In this document: piece after piece, positions 17,643 through 26,462 of the stretch
How positions within the stretch are numbered: the first letter of the stretch is position 1
Layout of the letters: each line of letters opens with the position of its first letter
Assembly (NCBI RefSeq): GCF_010977555.1
Contig: NZ_CP048815.1
Location: 4,642,501-4,706,500, forward strand
Length of the DNA: 64,000 nucleotides
Source: Caulobacter rhizosphaerae
Lineage (GTDB): Bacteria > Pseudomonadota > Alphaproteobacteria > Caulobacterales > Caulobacteraceae
Direction: 5' to 3'
Position numbers and translations under genes: made by a program
Notes under the pieces: model-generated
Databases searched by the model: none
Seen by the model: the letters and a program-made list of their open reading frames with translations, nothing else
What the model was told of the DNA's origin: nothing

Positions 17643-19133
17643 TCAGGCGGCCGCGACGCCGCAGTATCGGTCGAGGAAGGCCTGGTGGTTCGGCAGGCTG
17701 CCGACCGCGCGGGCGATGTTGCCGCTCAGGTCGGCCAGAGCGGCGCGCAGTTGCTCGGGCGGCATCAGGCGGCCCATCTGGTGGTGGGCGACCGGCTCCA
17801 GCCGCTGGCCCAGCATCACCTGCAACCAGGAATCGACCTGGAACAGCTCGCCCGGAGCCTGGAAGGCCTGGGCGCTCTCGTGGAACAGGGCGATGCGCTG
17901 GGCCAGGCTGTCGGGGATGTCCATGGTCCGGCAACGGTCCCAGAACGGGCTGTCGGTCCGCTCGGTCAGCTTGTAGTGCAGGATGATGAAGTCGCGGATC
18001 TTCTCCAGCTCGTCGACGGCCTGCTGATTGTAGCGAGCGACGACGGCGTCGCTGACCCCGCCGAACGGGAACAGCTGCATCAGCCGCGTCACCCCGATCA
18101 TGATCAGGTGGATCGAGGTCGATTCCAGCGGTTCCACGAAGCCGCTGGCCAGGCCCAGGGCGATGCAGTTCTTCGACCAGGTCTTGCGCCGTCGGCCCGT
18201 GCGGTAGCGGATCACCCGCGGCTCGATCAGCCGCTCGCCGTCCAGCGCGCCCAGCAGGGTCTCGCGGGCCTGGTCGTCGGACATGTAGTCGTCGCAGTAC
18301 ACCAGGCCGTTGCCCACCCGGTGCTGCAGCGGGATCTTCCAGCGCCAGCCGGCCTGGTGGGCGATCGCGCGGGTATAGGGAACCGCCGGACCGGTCGATC
18401 GGGTCTGCACCGCCAGGGCGCTGTTGGTTGGCAGCCAATGGCTCCAATCCTCGTATCCTGCCTTCAGGGTCTGTTCGATCAGCAGGCCCCGGAAGCCCGT
18501 GCAGTCGATGAACAGGTCGCCCTCGACCCGGTCGCCGTTCTCGAGAACCAGAGCCCGGATGAAGCCGGTCTCCGGATGCTGCTCGACCTGACCGATCTTG
18601 CCCTCGATCCGCCGCACGCCCAGGCCCTCGCTCATCTGGCGCAGGAAGCCGCCATAGAGCGTGGCGTCCAGGTGATAGGCATAGTTCAGCTCGGGCCCTT
18701 CGCCGACCGAGAACCGGTCGGCAAGGGCCGCCTGCAACTCGAAACAGTAGTCACCCAACTCGCCGCCGAAGCCGGCCGCCCGGGCCTGCAGCCAGAAGTG
18801 ATGGAAGCTTCCCATCCAGTTCGACTTCCCGACCTGGCCGAACGAGTGGATGTAGCGGTCGCCCACCCGGCCCCAGTCCTCGAACGAGATGCCCAGCTTG
18901 AACGTCGCCTGGGTGGCGCGCACGAAGGCTGGCTCATCGATGCCCAGGAGGGCGTTGAAGGTGCGCGCCGTGGGGATCGTCGACTCCCCCACCCCGACCG
19001 TGCCGATCTCATCGGACTCGACCAGGCTGATGTCGAGCAGCGGACCTAGCTGCCTGGCCAGCGCCGCCGCCGCCATCCAGCCCGCGGTGCCGCCCCCGGC
19101 GACGACGACCTTCTTCACGACCTGGTCCTGCAT
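17643..19133 (-). CDS. Flavin-dependent tryptophan halogenase family protein
   Basis: 496 residues. It has the FAD motif 'GGGTAGW' (13-19), Lys79 in 'FKLG' at the position of the catalytic lysine of PrnA, the halogenase-defining WxWxIP motif at Trp263-Pro268 (WRWKIP) and 'EPLEST' near 334-339 containing the second catalytic glutamate. So the full halogenase signature is present. Known members chlorinate tryptophan using reduced flavin, chloride and oxygen, but those found in TBDR clusters have no proven substrate. It is the last gene of the minus-strand run TBDR, SapC, cupin, halogenase, with 19 bases to the cupin gene, so co-transcription is likely. No flavin reductase gene is nearby. Confidence 0.92.
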   Translation of the reverse strand: MQDQVVKKVVVAGGGTAGWMAAAALARQLGPLLDISLVESDEIGTVGVGESTIPTARTFNALLGIDEPAFVRATQATFKLGISFEDWGRVGDRYIHSFGQVGKSNWMGSFHHFWLQARAAGFGGELGDYCFELQAALADRFSVGEGPELNYAYHLDATLYGGFLRQMSEGLGVRRIEGKIGQVEQHPETGFIRALVLENGDRVEGDLFIDCTGFRGLLIEQTLKAGYEDWSHWLPTNSALAVQTRSTGPAVPYTRAIAHQAGWRWKIPLQHRVGNGLVYCDDYMSDDQARETLLGALDGERLIEPRVIRYRTGRRRKTWSKNCIALGLASGFVEPLESTSIHLIMIGVTRLMQLFPFGGVSDAVVARYNQQAVDELEKIRDFIILHYKLTERTDSPFWDRCRTMDIPDSLAQRIALFHESAQAFQAPGELFQVDSWLQVMLGQRLEPVAHHQMGRLMPPEQLRAALADLSGNIARAVGSLPNHQAFLDRYCGVAAA

Positions 19134-19152
19134 GGGGTCCCTCCGGCGGCCG

Positions 19153-20184
19153 TCAGCGGTTCAAGCGGTTGAGCAGATAGGCCCGCAGCCGTCGGGCCTT
19201 GCGTTCGTCCAAGGGCGAGAGGTCGCCGCGCGCCGCCTCGGGCAAGTGCGCGCCCGCCCGATCCGCGGGACCGAAGACGTAGTAGTCGAACAGTTTTTTC
19301 CAGGCCTGCTTCTCGAAATCCGGCCGGTCGCGAAGGCTGAGCAGGCCGTGCAGCAGGGTGTTCATCGGGCTGTCCATGAAGGCCGGCGCGGCGTTCCACC
19401 AGTAGTTCACCAGCACGTTGAACGGATCCAGCGCCTCGACCTGATGCCACCACAGGGCCGGATAGACCAGCACGTCGCCGGGCTCGAGCTCCGCCACCTG
19501 GGCCGCCGCCAGGGCGTCCCGAAACCTTGGGAACCGCGCAAGGTCCGGCGCGTCGAAATCGACCATGCTGACCGCCTGGCCGCCGGGCGTGGGGTCCAGC
19601 GGGCCGGGATAGAGGTTGTCCACCTGTTCGGGCGGGAGCAGCGTGAACCGCCGCCGGCCCACGGCGCAGACGGCGATGTTGTTGGACATGTCGTAATGGG
19701 CCGCCGCCACCGTGCGATTGCCGATCCAGACGCTGGCCAGAGGCGTCGCGTCGCCCAGGGCGGCGAGGTCCAGGCCCAGGTCGTTCTCGGCGCGCAGGCC
19801 GGGCAGATAGGCGTCGATGTCGCTGGAGCCGATATAGAAAGACGGACCGTCGACCACGTGCAGGTGCTGCTCGACCCGCTCCAGAAAGGCGCGCAGCGGC
19901 GCCCGCTCGGTCTGGAAGTTCAGGCGGGAGACCTCGGCGTCGTAGCCGAACCGTCCCTTGATCTCCGGCGCGCCGATATAGGCCACGAAGCGTTCGCCTC
20001 GATCGTGCTCCAGCAGATGATCCATGGCTGCGCGCGGCGAGGCCAGGCCGGCCCGCACCAGGGGCCAGTCGCGCGCCATGCCGCGGAAGATCGTCGGCCG
20101 CTGCTGGGTCAGGATCTCGTCGAAGGGGATCTGGCCGGCCGCCAGCCCCTCGACCACCGGCGTCCTGCGGGCGATGTCGATCAT
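19153..20184 (-). CDS. Cupin-8 / JmjC-like domain protein
   Basis: 343 residues starting at ATG 20184; the frame extends further but the extra N-terminus does not match the family and overlaps the SapC end. The double-stranded beta-helix region shows 'HYDMSNN' (an HxD iron pair) and the distal His in 'WWHQVEAL', with 'FTLLPPEQ' between them, as in cupin_8 (PF13621) 2-oxoglutarate/Fe(II) oxygenases. These resemble factor-inhibiting-HIF hydroxylases. It lies 14 bases after SapC and 19 bases before the halogenase in one operon. A hydroxylase acting on the same substrate as the halogenase, or on a partner protein, is possible but unproven. Confidence 0.9.
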   Translation of the reverse strand: MIDIARRTPVVEGLAAGQIPFDEILTQQRPTIFRGMARDWPLVRAGLASPRAAMDHLLEHDRGERFVAYIGAPEIKGRFGYDAEVSRLNFQTERAPLRAFLERVEQHLHVVDGPSFYIGSSDIDAYLPGLRAENDLGLDLAALGDATPLASVWIGNRTVAAAHYDMSNNIAVCAVGRRRFTLLPPEQVDNLYPGPLDPTPGGQAVSMVDFDAPDLARFPRFRDALAAAQVAELEPGDVLVYPALWWHQVEALDPFNVLVNYWWNAAPAFMDSPMNTLLHGLLSLRDRPDFEKQAWKKLFDYYVFGPADRAGAHLPEAARGDLSPLDERKARRLRAYLLNRLNR

Positions 20185-20198
20185 CGGCCCCCTCCCGC

Positions 20199-20912
20199 TC
20201 AAGCCGCCAGGGCCCGCTTGCGGTTCTTCAGCTCGACGAGGGTCCCGACATTGCCCAGGGACGACAGCACCCATTGGGCGGCCGCCAGGAAGCCGGCCTG
20301 ATGCAGCGCCGCCAGCGCGGGGCCGTCCAGGGCGGCGAACCGCGCCTGGGAGATCGTGTAGAGGTCGGGCAGGTCGTATTGGACATGGTCGTCCAGCTTG
20401 ATCTCCACGTCGACCGGTTCGACCAGCTCGGCCGCCGCCAAGGCCTCGAACATCGCCTTGCCGATCTCCAGGCCGTCATAGATCAGGCCCAGCAGGCGAG
20501 CCACGTGCTGGAGGTAGGGCGAATTGCCCCCGGCGGGCAGGAACACCGGTTCGCCCTCGCCGGCGCGAACACGCGGATGGTCCAGGTCGACATGGATCAT
20601 CGGCTCGCCGTCGCGCTCGCGCAGAGCGATCGAGAACGGCCCGCGCTGCTGGACGGCGGGCACGTAGCGGGCGTTCCAGCCCCGCTGGTCAAGGAACAGA
20701 TTCTCGTCGCGGTCCAGGCCCAGCAGGGCGACAGCCTGGAACGCCCCGTCGGCGTCCTTGCGGAAGAAGATCGGGTATTCGCGCTGCACCGCCTCGAACT
20801 CGGTGGGGAAGACCAGCACCTGGTTGATGTTGTCGCCGAACGCGGCGCCGTGCCCCGTGAGGACGCGCAGGTCGCCATGGTCGACATTGTTGAGCAGCAC
20901 TCTGTTGGTCAT
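20199..20912 (-). CDS. SapC-family protein
   Basis: 237 residues, start ATG at 20912; upstream in-frame residues are outside the conserved domain. The sequence matches the SapC family (PF07277): N-terminal 'NVDHGDLRV', 'FPTEFEAVQREYPIFFRK', central 'GWNARYVPA' and a C-terminal 'AAQWVLSSLGNVGTLVELKN'. No signal peptide or membrane segment is visible. The name comes from a Campylobacter S-layer locus, but in alpha- and gammaproteobacteria the gene is usually found with TBDRs and halogenases and has no established activity. It follows the TBDR after a 129-bp gap containing a stem-loop and precedes the cupin gene by 14 bases. Confidence 0.92.
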   Translation of the reverse strand: MTNRVLLNNVDHGDLRVLTGHGAAFGDNINQVLVFPTEFEAVQREYPIFFRKDADGAFQAVALLGLDRDENLFLDQRGWNARYVPAVQQRGPFSIALRERDGEPMIHVDLDHPRVRAGEGEPVFLPAGGNSPYLQHVARLLGLIYDGLEIGKAMFEALAAAELVEPVDVEIKLDDHVQYDLPDLYTISQARFAALDGPALAALHQAGFLAAAQWVLSSLGNVGTLVELKNRKRALAA

Positions 20913-20970
20913 GTCCGCCCTTCGCCCAAGCGACGCCTCATCGGTTCGATGCGCGGTCATTCTAGAGAAG

Positions 20971-20998
20971 AAAGGGCCGCTGCGAACAGCGACCCTTT
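20971..20998 (-). other. Intercistronic stem-loop after the TBDR gene
   Basis: On the minus-strand RNA, AAAGGGUCGCUG pairs with CAGCGGCCCUUU across a UUCG tetraloop: 12 pairs including one U-G wobble (GC plus A-U). It begins 43 bases after the TBDR stop and is not followed by a U-tract, so it looks more like an mRNA 3'-end stabiliser or partial terminator than a full terminator. Confidence 0.75.
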
Positions 20999-21041
20999 CC
21001 CAATCCAGGCGGGCCCTGAGACCCGCCATCGTCCTCGTCCT

Positions 21042-24000
21042 TTAGAAGCGGTAGCGCGCGCCCAGCAGGAAGCGACGGTCAAGTTCCTGCGCGTACCACA
21101 GCTGGTTTTCGTCGCGCGCATAGGTACGCAGGCTCTCCTTGGTCAGGTTGATGCCCTCCAGCGAGATCGCCAGCTGGGGCGTGACGTCGTAGCTGACGTT
21201 GAAGTCCAGCTGGGCGAACGGCGCGACGAACACCGGGTTGCGCGAGCCGCCGCGATTGGTGGCCTGCAGGAACTTGTCGCGCCAGTTATAGGCCAGCCGG
21301 GCCGAGATCCCGTTCTTGTCGTAGATCAAGGTGGCGTTGGCCGTGTCGCTCAGGCCCAGCAGGGCGAACTGGTCCTCGCCCGGATCCGAGGCGATGTCGA
21401 AGCCGACGTCGCCGCGCACCAGGGTATAGGCCGCGGCGATCCCGAAGCCGGTGTCGCCGAAGAAGTGCTGGGCGGCGATTTCGAAGCCGTGGATCTTGCC
21501 GGTCTTGTTGTTGATCGGCTGGGCGACCTGGAAGTTGAACAGCGGGTCGGCCGCGTTGGGGCTGATGTCGGTATTGGCCAGGACCTGGTCGACGAAGGCC
21601 TGGTTCAGGTCTCCCGAGGGACCGCGATTGGCCTGGAACACGGCCGTGGCGGCCGCGACCGAGCCCGTGGACTGGATCAGGGACGTCATCGTGAACAGGT
21701 TGACGTCGGTCTGGTCGGCTCCGATCGTCGTCAGCGAGGCCTTGGCGTCGCCCGACCGCGTGCCGGCGGCCCCGGAGCTGGCGTCACGCAGGCCGAACAG
21801 GGTCTGGGTGAAGGTGCCGGTGCCGACGAAGTTGTTGACGCGCTTCTCGAAGAAGCCCGCCGACACATAGCTGCTGGGCTTGTAGTACCACTCGACCGAG
21901 ACGTCGAAGTTGTCCGAGATCAGCGGCTGCAGTTCGGGGTTGCCACGGGTGCCCAGCGGGATGGCGCCGTTGGCGGTCGGGCGGTTGGGCGCGCCGGCCG
22001 AGACCGAGGCGAACAGGTTGCCGTAGTCAGGACGGGCGATCGTGCGGCTGAACGAGAAGCGGCCGATCAGGTCCTTGGCCAGGTCCATCTGGAAGTCCAG
22101 GGCCGGCAGCAGGTTGCTGTACTTGTTGCTGCCGGAGACGGGCGAGTAGGTGGTCGTCGTGTCGACGCGGAAGTCGTTGTCGGCCGTCCAGACGATGGCC
22201 TGCGGGGTGCGGATCAGCGAGACCGACTTCGACTTGGTCTCCTCGTAGCGCACGCCGGCCACCATGCTGGCGTTGCGGCCCGCCAGTTCGCCCTTCCAGG
22301 TCAGCTGGGCGTAGCCGGCCCAGATGTCCTCGTCGACCTTGTTGTTGTCCTGGCCGGTGACGCCCACCGCGTTGCCGCGGGCGACATAGGCTGGCGACAG
22401 GGCGTTGTAGAGGTCGATCGCGTCGGCCCGGAAGGCGATCAGCCCCGTGCCGGTCTGCTTGGGGTCGAAGTTGTCGAACCGGCAGGCCAGGCAGAACTGC
22501 TTGACCAGGCTGCCGGCGTATTGCGACACGTCGCGCGGGTTCGAGATGCCCCAGCTGCCCAGGTCCTGCTGGGTGTTGATGCTGGTCTGGCTCATCTTCG
22601 AGGTGCGGTAGTTGAAGCCGAAGTCGAAGCGGCTGCCGTTGTCGTCCAGCTCGTAGGACGCGTCGGCGCGGATCTCCTTGACCTCCTGCTGCTGGCGCTG
22701 GGCCGAGGTGCGGGCCACCTGGCTGCCCAGGTCGCCGATGTCGAGCACGCCATTGCCGTTGCCGCGCGGCAGGGCGTCGTTGATCGTCACCGACTGGATC
22801 GGGATCTTGCCGCTGTAGTCCACCGAGTGCGACGAGATGATCGGCGCGCCGATGCTGACCGAGGTCGAGCTGGTGCCGTTCGGCGCGTCGGGAGCGCTGT
22901 CGGCCTTCGAGATGTGGCCGTCCACCGAGACCTTGAAGCGGTCGTTGACGTCCCACACGCCGTTCAGGCCGAACGACTTCAGGGTGTCCTCGTTGGCCCG
23001 GTACTGCTGCTCGAAGCCGGTGTCCTTCACGCCGCTGAGGTTTTCCTGCAGGAAGACCGCCGTGGCGACCACGGGATTGTCGTCGAAGGTCACCCGGTCG
23101 AACGGCCGGTTGAACCAGTTGGTCTGGTCGTTGCGCCGCTCGTAGGTCTTGTTGCGGGCGTAGAGCGCGTCGGCCGTGATGGTCACGCTCTCGACCGGCC
23201 GCCACTGCAGGGTGGCCTGGCCGTTCAGGCGCTCGCGCTGGCCTTGCGAGAAGTGGTAGCGGCTGTCGTTGGGGATCGCCACCAGGGTGTTGGGATTGGA
23301 CGGCGCGTTGGTGATCTGGGTCGCGCCGCCGTTGCGGACGAAGCCGTTGGCCGGATTGATGAAGTCGGCGTAGGTGCGGATGTTCCAGTCGTTGGAGGTG
23401 ACGCTGCGGCTGGTGAAGTTGCGCTTCTGATAGCTGCCGAACAGGCTGACGCCGAATTTCTCGTCCGCGTCGGTCCAGTTCAGCAGGCCCGAGACTTCCG
23501 GCGTGTACTTGGACGTATCCTCCAGCTTCTCGTCCATGCTGGTGTCGTAGACGCCCTTGACGCCGATGCTGCCGCTGAGGCCGCTCTCGCGGGCGTCGAA
23601 CGGGTGGCGGGTCTTGACGTTGATCGTGGCGCCGATGCCGCCCGACGGGATCGCCGCCCGGCCGGTCTTGTAGACCTCCAGGGTCGAGACGCCTTCCGAG
23701 GCCAGGTTCGAGAAGTCGAACGAACGGCTGGTGCCCGCCGCGAAGTCGACCGACTGGTCGCCGCCGACGGTGGAGACGTTGGCCGTGGGCATGGTGCGGC
23801 CGTTGACGGTCACCAGGTTGAAGCCGCCGCCGAAGCCGCGGACCGTGACCTGCGAGCCTTCGCCATTGCTGCGGTCGATCGACACGCCGGTGATGCGCTG
23901 CAGCGATTCCGCCAGGTTGGTGTCGGGGAACTTGCCGATGTCCTCGGCCGAGATCGCATCGACGACGCCGCTGTTGGTGCGCTTGATCTCGATCGATCGC

Positions 24001-24149
24001 TCCAGCGACGCCCGGATGCCGGTCACGACGATCTCGTCGACCGTGCTGTTTTCGTTGTTGGTCTGAGCCTGGGCCTGCCCGCCGGCGAACACCGCCATGG
24101 ACAGCGCCAGCAAGGAGGCAGAGGTGTTCAGGCGACGGTGTCGCTTCAT
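21042..24149 (-). CDS. TonB-dependent receptor, Caulobacter type
   Basis: 1035 residues. The start at ATG 24149 gives a signal peptide (KRHRRLNTSASLLALSMAVF, cleavage after AQA); GGGGA lies 8 bases upstream. A TonB box-like 'STVDEIVVTG' precedes the plug ('AEDIGKFPDTNLAESLQRI', 'VRGFGGGFNLVTVNGR'), and the barrel ends in 'FLLGARYRF'. Nine residues of an in-frame extension were rejected because they are not signal-like. It heads the run TBDR-SapC-cupin-halogenase and follows an esterase and a deacetylase in the same direction. The ligand is probably an acetylated or esterified oligosaccharide, inferred from these neighbours. Two LacI-like operator matches lie in its long upstream region. Confidence 0.95.
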   Translation of the reverse strand: MKRHRRLNTSASLLALSMAVFAGGQAQAQTNNENSTVDEIVVTGIRASLERSIEIKRTNSGVVDAISAEDIGKFPDTNLAESLQRITGVSIDRSNGEGSQVTVRGFGGGFNLVTVNGRTMPTANVSTVGGDQSVDFAAGTSRSFDFSNLASEGVSTLEVYKTGRAAIPSGGIGATINVKTRHPFDARESGLSGSIGVKGVYDTSMDEKLEDTSKYTPEVSGLLNWTDADEKFGVSLFGSYQKRNFTSRSVTSNDWNIRTYADFINPANGFVRNGGATQITNAPSNPNTLVAIPNDSRYHFSQGQRERLNGQATLQWRPVESVTITADALYARNKTYERRNDQTNWFNRPFDRVTFDDNPVVATAVFLQENLSGVKDTGFEQQYRANEDTLKSFGLNGVWDVNDRFKVSVDGHISKADSAPDAPNGTSSTSVSIGAPIISSHSVDYSGKIPIQSVTINDALPRGNGNGVLDIGDLGSQVARTSAQRQQQEVKEIRADASYELDDNGSRFDFGFNYRTSKMSQTSINTQQDLGSWGISNPRDVSQYAGSLVKQFCLACRFDNFDPKQTGTGLIAFRADAIDLYNALSPAYVARGNAVGVTGQDNNKVDEDIWAGYAQLTWKGELAGRNASMVAGVRYEETKSKSVSLIRTPQAIVWTADNDFRVDTTTTYSPVSGSNKYSNLLPALDFQMDLAKDLIGRFSFSRTIARPDYGNLFASVSAGAPNRPTANGAIPLGTRGNPELQPLISDNFDVSVEWYYKPSSYVSAGFFEKRVNNFVGTGTFTQTLFGLRDASSGAAGTRSGDAKASLTTIGADQTDVNLFTMTSLIQSTGSVAAATAVFQANRGPSGDLNQAFVDQVLANTDISPNAADPLFNFQVAQPINNKTGKIHGFEIAAQHFFGDTGFGIAAAYTLVRGDVGFDIASDPGEDQFALLGLSDTANATLIYDKNGISARLAYNWRDKFLQATNRGGSRNPVFVAPFAQLDFNVSYDVTPQLAISLEGINLTKESLRTYARDENQLWYAQELDRRFLLGARYRF

Positions 24150-24227
24150 GGCCGTTTCCCCGCGCAAGGCCCCCACACGGAGGGCTCGGTTCTTTTTGTT
24201 TCAGCGCCGATAACTTCGCCCGGCGAT

Positions 24228-24250
24228 TTTTTGACGATCCTCGTCAAAAA
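24228..24250. promoter_or_regulatory. Palindrome TTTTTGACG-N5-CGTCAAAAA
   Basis: Nine-base arms are exact reverse complements around a 5-base centre, 79 bases upstream of the TBDR start. The site is AT-rich at its ends and lacks the shape of a terminator, so an operator for a dimeric regulator is more likely than a hairpin role. Confidence 0.5.
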
Positions 24251-24270
24251 CAACCGGACGTCGACAACTC

Positions 24271-24284
24271 CGTTAGCGGTAACA
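24271..24284 (-). promoter_or_regulatory. LacI-family operator-like site
   Basis: Read on the minus strand the site is TGTTACCGCTAACG. It fits the general LacI-family pattern TGNTANCGNTANCA at all fixed positions except the last. It is centred about 128 bases upstream of the TBDR start. No LacI-type regulator gene is in the window. Confidence 0.55.
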
Positions 24285-24577
24285 TCAGTATCTGAACTCG
24301 GTCAAGCAGCCGAAAATGAATTCTGACAGCGCTGTTTTGGCTTATAATTCATACAAATGCCTCGAAAGCCAGGCAGCGCAGGCGAATTATGCCTTTTTGA
24401 CGACGAAGCTTTTTTCACGCAGGCCAACCCATTGTTGCAGACCAGACACAGAGGATCGCTGCAACCGTTAGGCCTGAAAGGGATTTGAAGCTCTACCACG
24501 GAGGTCGCGCGCGGCTCTCCTCCACGCCGAGTCGCGAAGGTGCGCGAGACAAACCCCGTTGACGCAACCGGGGAGAC

Positions 24578-24591
24578 TGTTACCGCTATCT
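24578..24591. promoter_or_regulatory. LacI-family operator-like site (second)
   Basis: TGTTACCGCTATCT matches TGNTANCGNTANCA except at the last base and shares TGTTACCGCTA with the site at 24271-24284. The two are about 307 bases apart and in opposite orientation, a spacing that would allow DNA looping. Confidence 0.5.
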
Positions 24592-24703
24592 TCGGCTTTG
24601 AGAGCCGGCGCTCTTGAACGCTTGCTCGATCCGCCCGTGGACCACTTCAGGGGCCGCCATCCCAGATGTCGGCCCCGCCTTTTCGATCACAGCCCGGCAA
24701 AGC

Positions 24704-26359
24704 TCACGCCGCCGGATCCACCTTCGCCCAGGCCCGTCGCTCGGCGCCGAACCGGTCTGGAACCACCGTGCAAGCCACGTCCAGAACCATGGTCGAGCGG
24801 GTCTTCGGGTCGTAGGGAGGCCAGGCCGGCTGTCCCGGCGCGCTCGGCCGGCCCGTCCGCGCGAAGTTGGCCCACATGGCGCTGACATTGCGCGCCGCGG
24901 CGAAGCGGTCGGCCCGGCTGCCGGCCAAGGTGTCGGGCGAGGCGACGGTGTTGAACACCAGGGGGATGTCGCTGGCGTGCATGGCCCCCAGCTCGATGTC
25001 GGTCCCGTCCATCCTGCGGTTCGAGCGATAGGCGATGTTGTAGACATAGGCTGGCGCCCGGCCTTGGGCCGCCTTGCGTTCGGCGGCGAGCACCGAACCC
25101 GCGCCCATGGCGTAGTAGCTGGCCGCCGCCAGGTAGATATCGCTGGGCGTCGCGCCCGGACGGTCTGAGCGGTAGGCGTCGATCAGGGCCGGGGCCTTGT
25201 CGCCGAACCTGCCCGACAGCCGCGCTTTCAGCCCCGCCTCGTCCAGCCGGAACGCCTCGACGTCCTTGCCCGTCCAGGCGAAGAAGGCCGCTTCGTTGTC
25301 CAGCCAGCCGATCATCAGCGGCTTGTCGGCGGCGCTGGCCGGGGCGGTCGGGTCGAACGGGTGATGCGGCAGCAGGTCGCCGTCGAGGATTGGACCATAG
25401 GTTCCAGGCGTCAGCGACTGGATCCCGCGCCAGCCGCCGCTGTCGCTCTTGACCTTGGCGTTCAGCGCCTTCTGGGCGGCCAGGATCTGGGGCGCGGGAA
25501 CGTCGAGCACCTTGCGCCAGTCGGCCGGGGCGATCTCCAACTGCTCCAGGAACATCCGCGTCGTCTGGGCCGCGACGTCGGGGGTGGTTATCCGCACCGC
25601 CGGCCCGCTCTGGATAATCGCCTTGGAGAATAGCGGCGCGACCGACGGCATCGCGTAGAGGCACGAGGTCTTGGCCCCGCCGCCGCTTTCGCCGAAGATC
25701 GTCACATTGGCCGGATCACCGCCAAAGGCCTCAATGTTCCGCTGTACCCACTTCAGGGCCAGCACGATGTCGGACAAACCCTGGTTGCCCGAGCCGGCGT
25801 AGTCGGCCCCGCCCAGCTCGCCCAGGTACAGATAGCCCAGCACGCCCAGCCGGTGGTTGGTGGCCACCACCACCACGTCGTGCTCACGGGCCAGCATGGA
25901 ACCGTCCTGGGCGGTGCTGCCGCCGGAGCCGGTCGTGTAGCCGCCGCCATGGCTGTAGACCATCACCGGCCTGCCCTTGCCGACGCCGGCCGGAGTCCAG
26001 ACGTTCAGCACCAGGCAGTCCTCGCCGGGCGGGGGCTCGTTCTTGCCATAGACCGTGGTCGGGTCCTGCAGCGACGGCGTCCCGAGCCTGGTGGCGTCGA
26101 ACACGCCGGTCCAGGGCGCGACCGGACTGGCCGGCTTGAAGCGGTTCATGCCCGAGACGCTGGCCCCATAGGGCACGCCCTTGTAGGCGTCGACGCCGCC
26201 GGTCCGCGCGCCGCGCAGCCGCCCCTCGGCGATCTGGACTTCCACGGCCTCGGCGTCGGCGGCGCAGGCGGCCATCGGCATGGCCAGGACGCCAGCCGCC
26301 GCCCCCGTGGCCAGGAGCCGGCGGCGATTGATGTCGGCGTTGCGGATCAAGGACGTCAC
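24704..26359 (-). CDS. Type B carboxylesterase, exported
   Basis: 551 residues. AGGAG abuts a TTG at 26365 but stands 6 bases from GTG at 26359, so GTG is preferred. The N-terminus has a Tat motif (INRRRLLATGAAAG) and a possible lipobox cysteine in 'PMAAC', so the enzyme may be a periplasmic or outer-membrane lipoprotein. The alpha/beta-hydrolase shows the oxyanion motif 'YSHGGGY', the nucleophile elbow 'FGESGGG' (Ser225) and a late His in 'GAMHASDIP'. Family members (PF00135) hydrolyse carboxylic esters. It is 103 bases downstream of a polysaccharide deacetylase gene on the same strand, so a role in removing ester groups from a glycan is likely, though not proven. Confidence 0.9.
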   Translation of the reverse strand: MTSLIRNADINRRRLLATGAAAGVLAMPMAACAADAEAVEVQIAEGRLRGARTGGVDAYKGVPYGASVSGMNRFKPASPVAPWTGVFDATRLGTPSLQDPTTVYGKNEPPPGEDCLVLNVWTPAGVGKGRPVMVYSHGGGYTTGSGGSTAQDGSMLAREHDVVVVATNHRLGVLGYLYLGELGGADYAGSGNQGLSDIVLALKWVQRNIEAFGGDPANVTIFGESGGGAKTSCLYAMPSVAPLFSKAIIQSGPAVRITTPDVAAQTTRMFLEQLEIAPADWRKVLDVPAPQILAAQKALNAKVKSDSGGWRGIQSLTPGTYGPILDGDLLPHHPFDPTAPASAADKPLMIGWLDNEAAFFAWTGKDVEAFRLDEAGLKARLSGRFGDKAPALIDAYRSDRPGATPSDIYLAAASYYAMGAGSVLAAERKAAQGRAPAYVYNIAYRSNRRMDGTDIELGAMHASDIPLVFNTVASPDTLAGSRADRFAAARNVSAMWANFARTGRPSAPGQPAWPPYDPKTRSTMVLDVACTVVPDRFGAERRAWAKVDPAA

Positions 26360-26462
26360 GGGCAACTCCTGTTTCGATGGACCGCCAAGGCGGAACTAGG
26401 ATCCATCCCGAAGGCGCCTGGACTTCCTAGCCCGACCTTGGTCGGCGACGCGGAGCAACGGC

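Larger units (their letters stand above)
24150..24703. other. 554-bp intergenic region upstream of the TBDR (regulatory)
   Basis: No gene was found. The region is AT-richer than its surroundings around 24330-24420. It holds, from the TBDR side, a perfect 9-bp-arm palindrome (24228-24250), a LacI-type operator match (24271-24284), a 10-bp palindrome ACAGCGCTGT (24326-24335), the related segments GGCTTATAATTC and GAATTATGCC forming an imperfect inverted pair, and a second LacI-type match (24578-24591) about 120 bases after the esterase stop. The TBDR promoter must lie here, reading leftwards. A 65-codon Cys-containing frame within it lacks a ribosome binding site and was not called. Confidence 0.7.

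Noticed and set aside
20274..24326. A 1350-codon open frame on the plus strand opposite the TBDR, SapC and cupin genes
   Set aside because: It has Arg/Gly/Val/Ala/Gln-rich composition with no domain, and it is the antisense of well-supported genes. Such frames arise from high third-position GC.
24302..24499. A 65-codon Cys-containing minus-strand frame upstream of the TBDR
   Set aside because: GTG start without a ribosome binding site, no family resemblance, and codon use unlike the neighbours; probably regulatory DNA.
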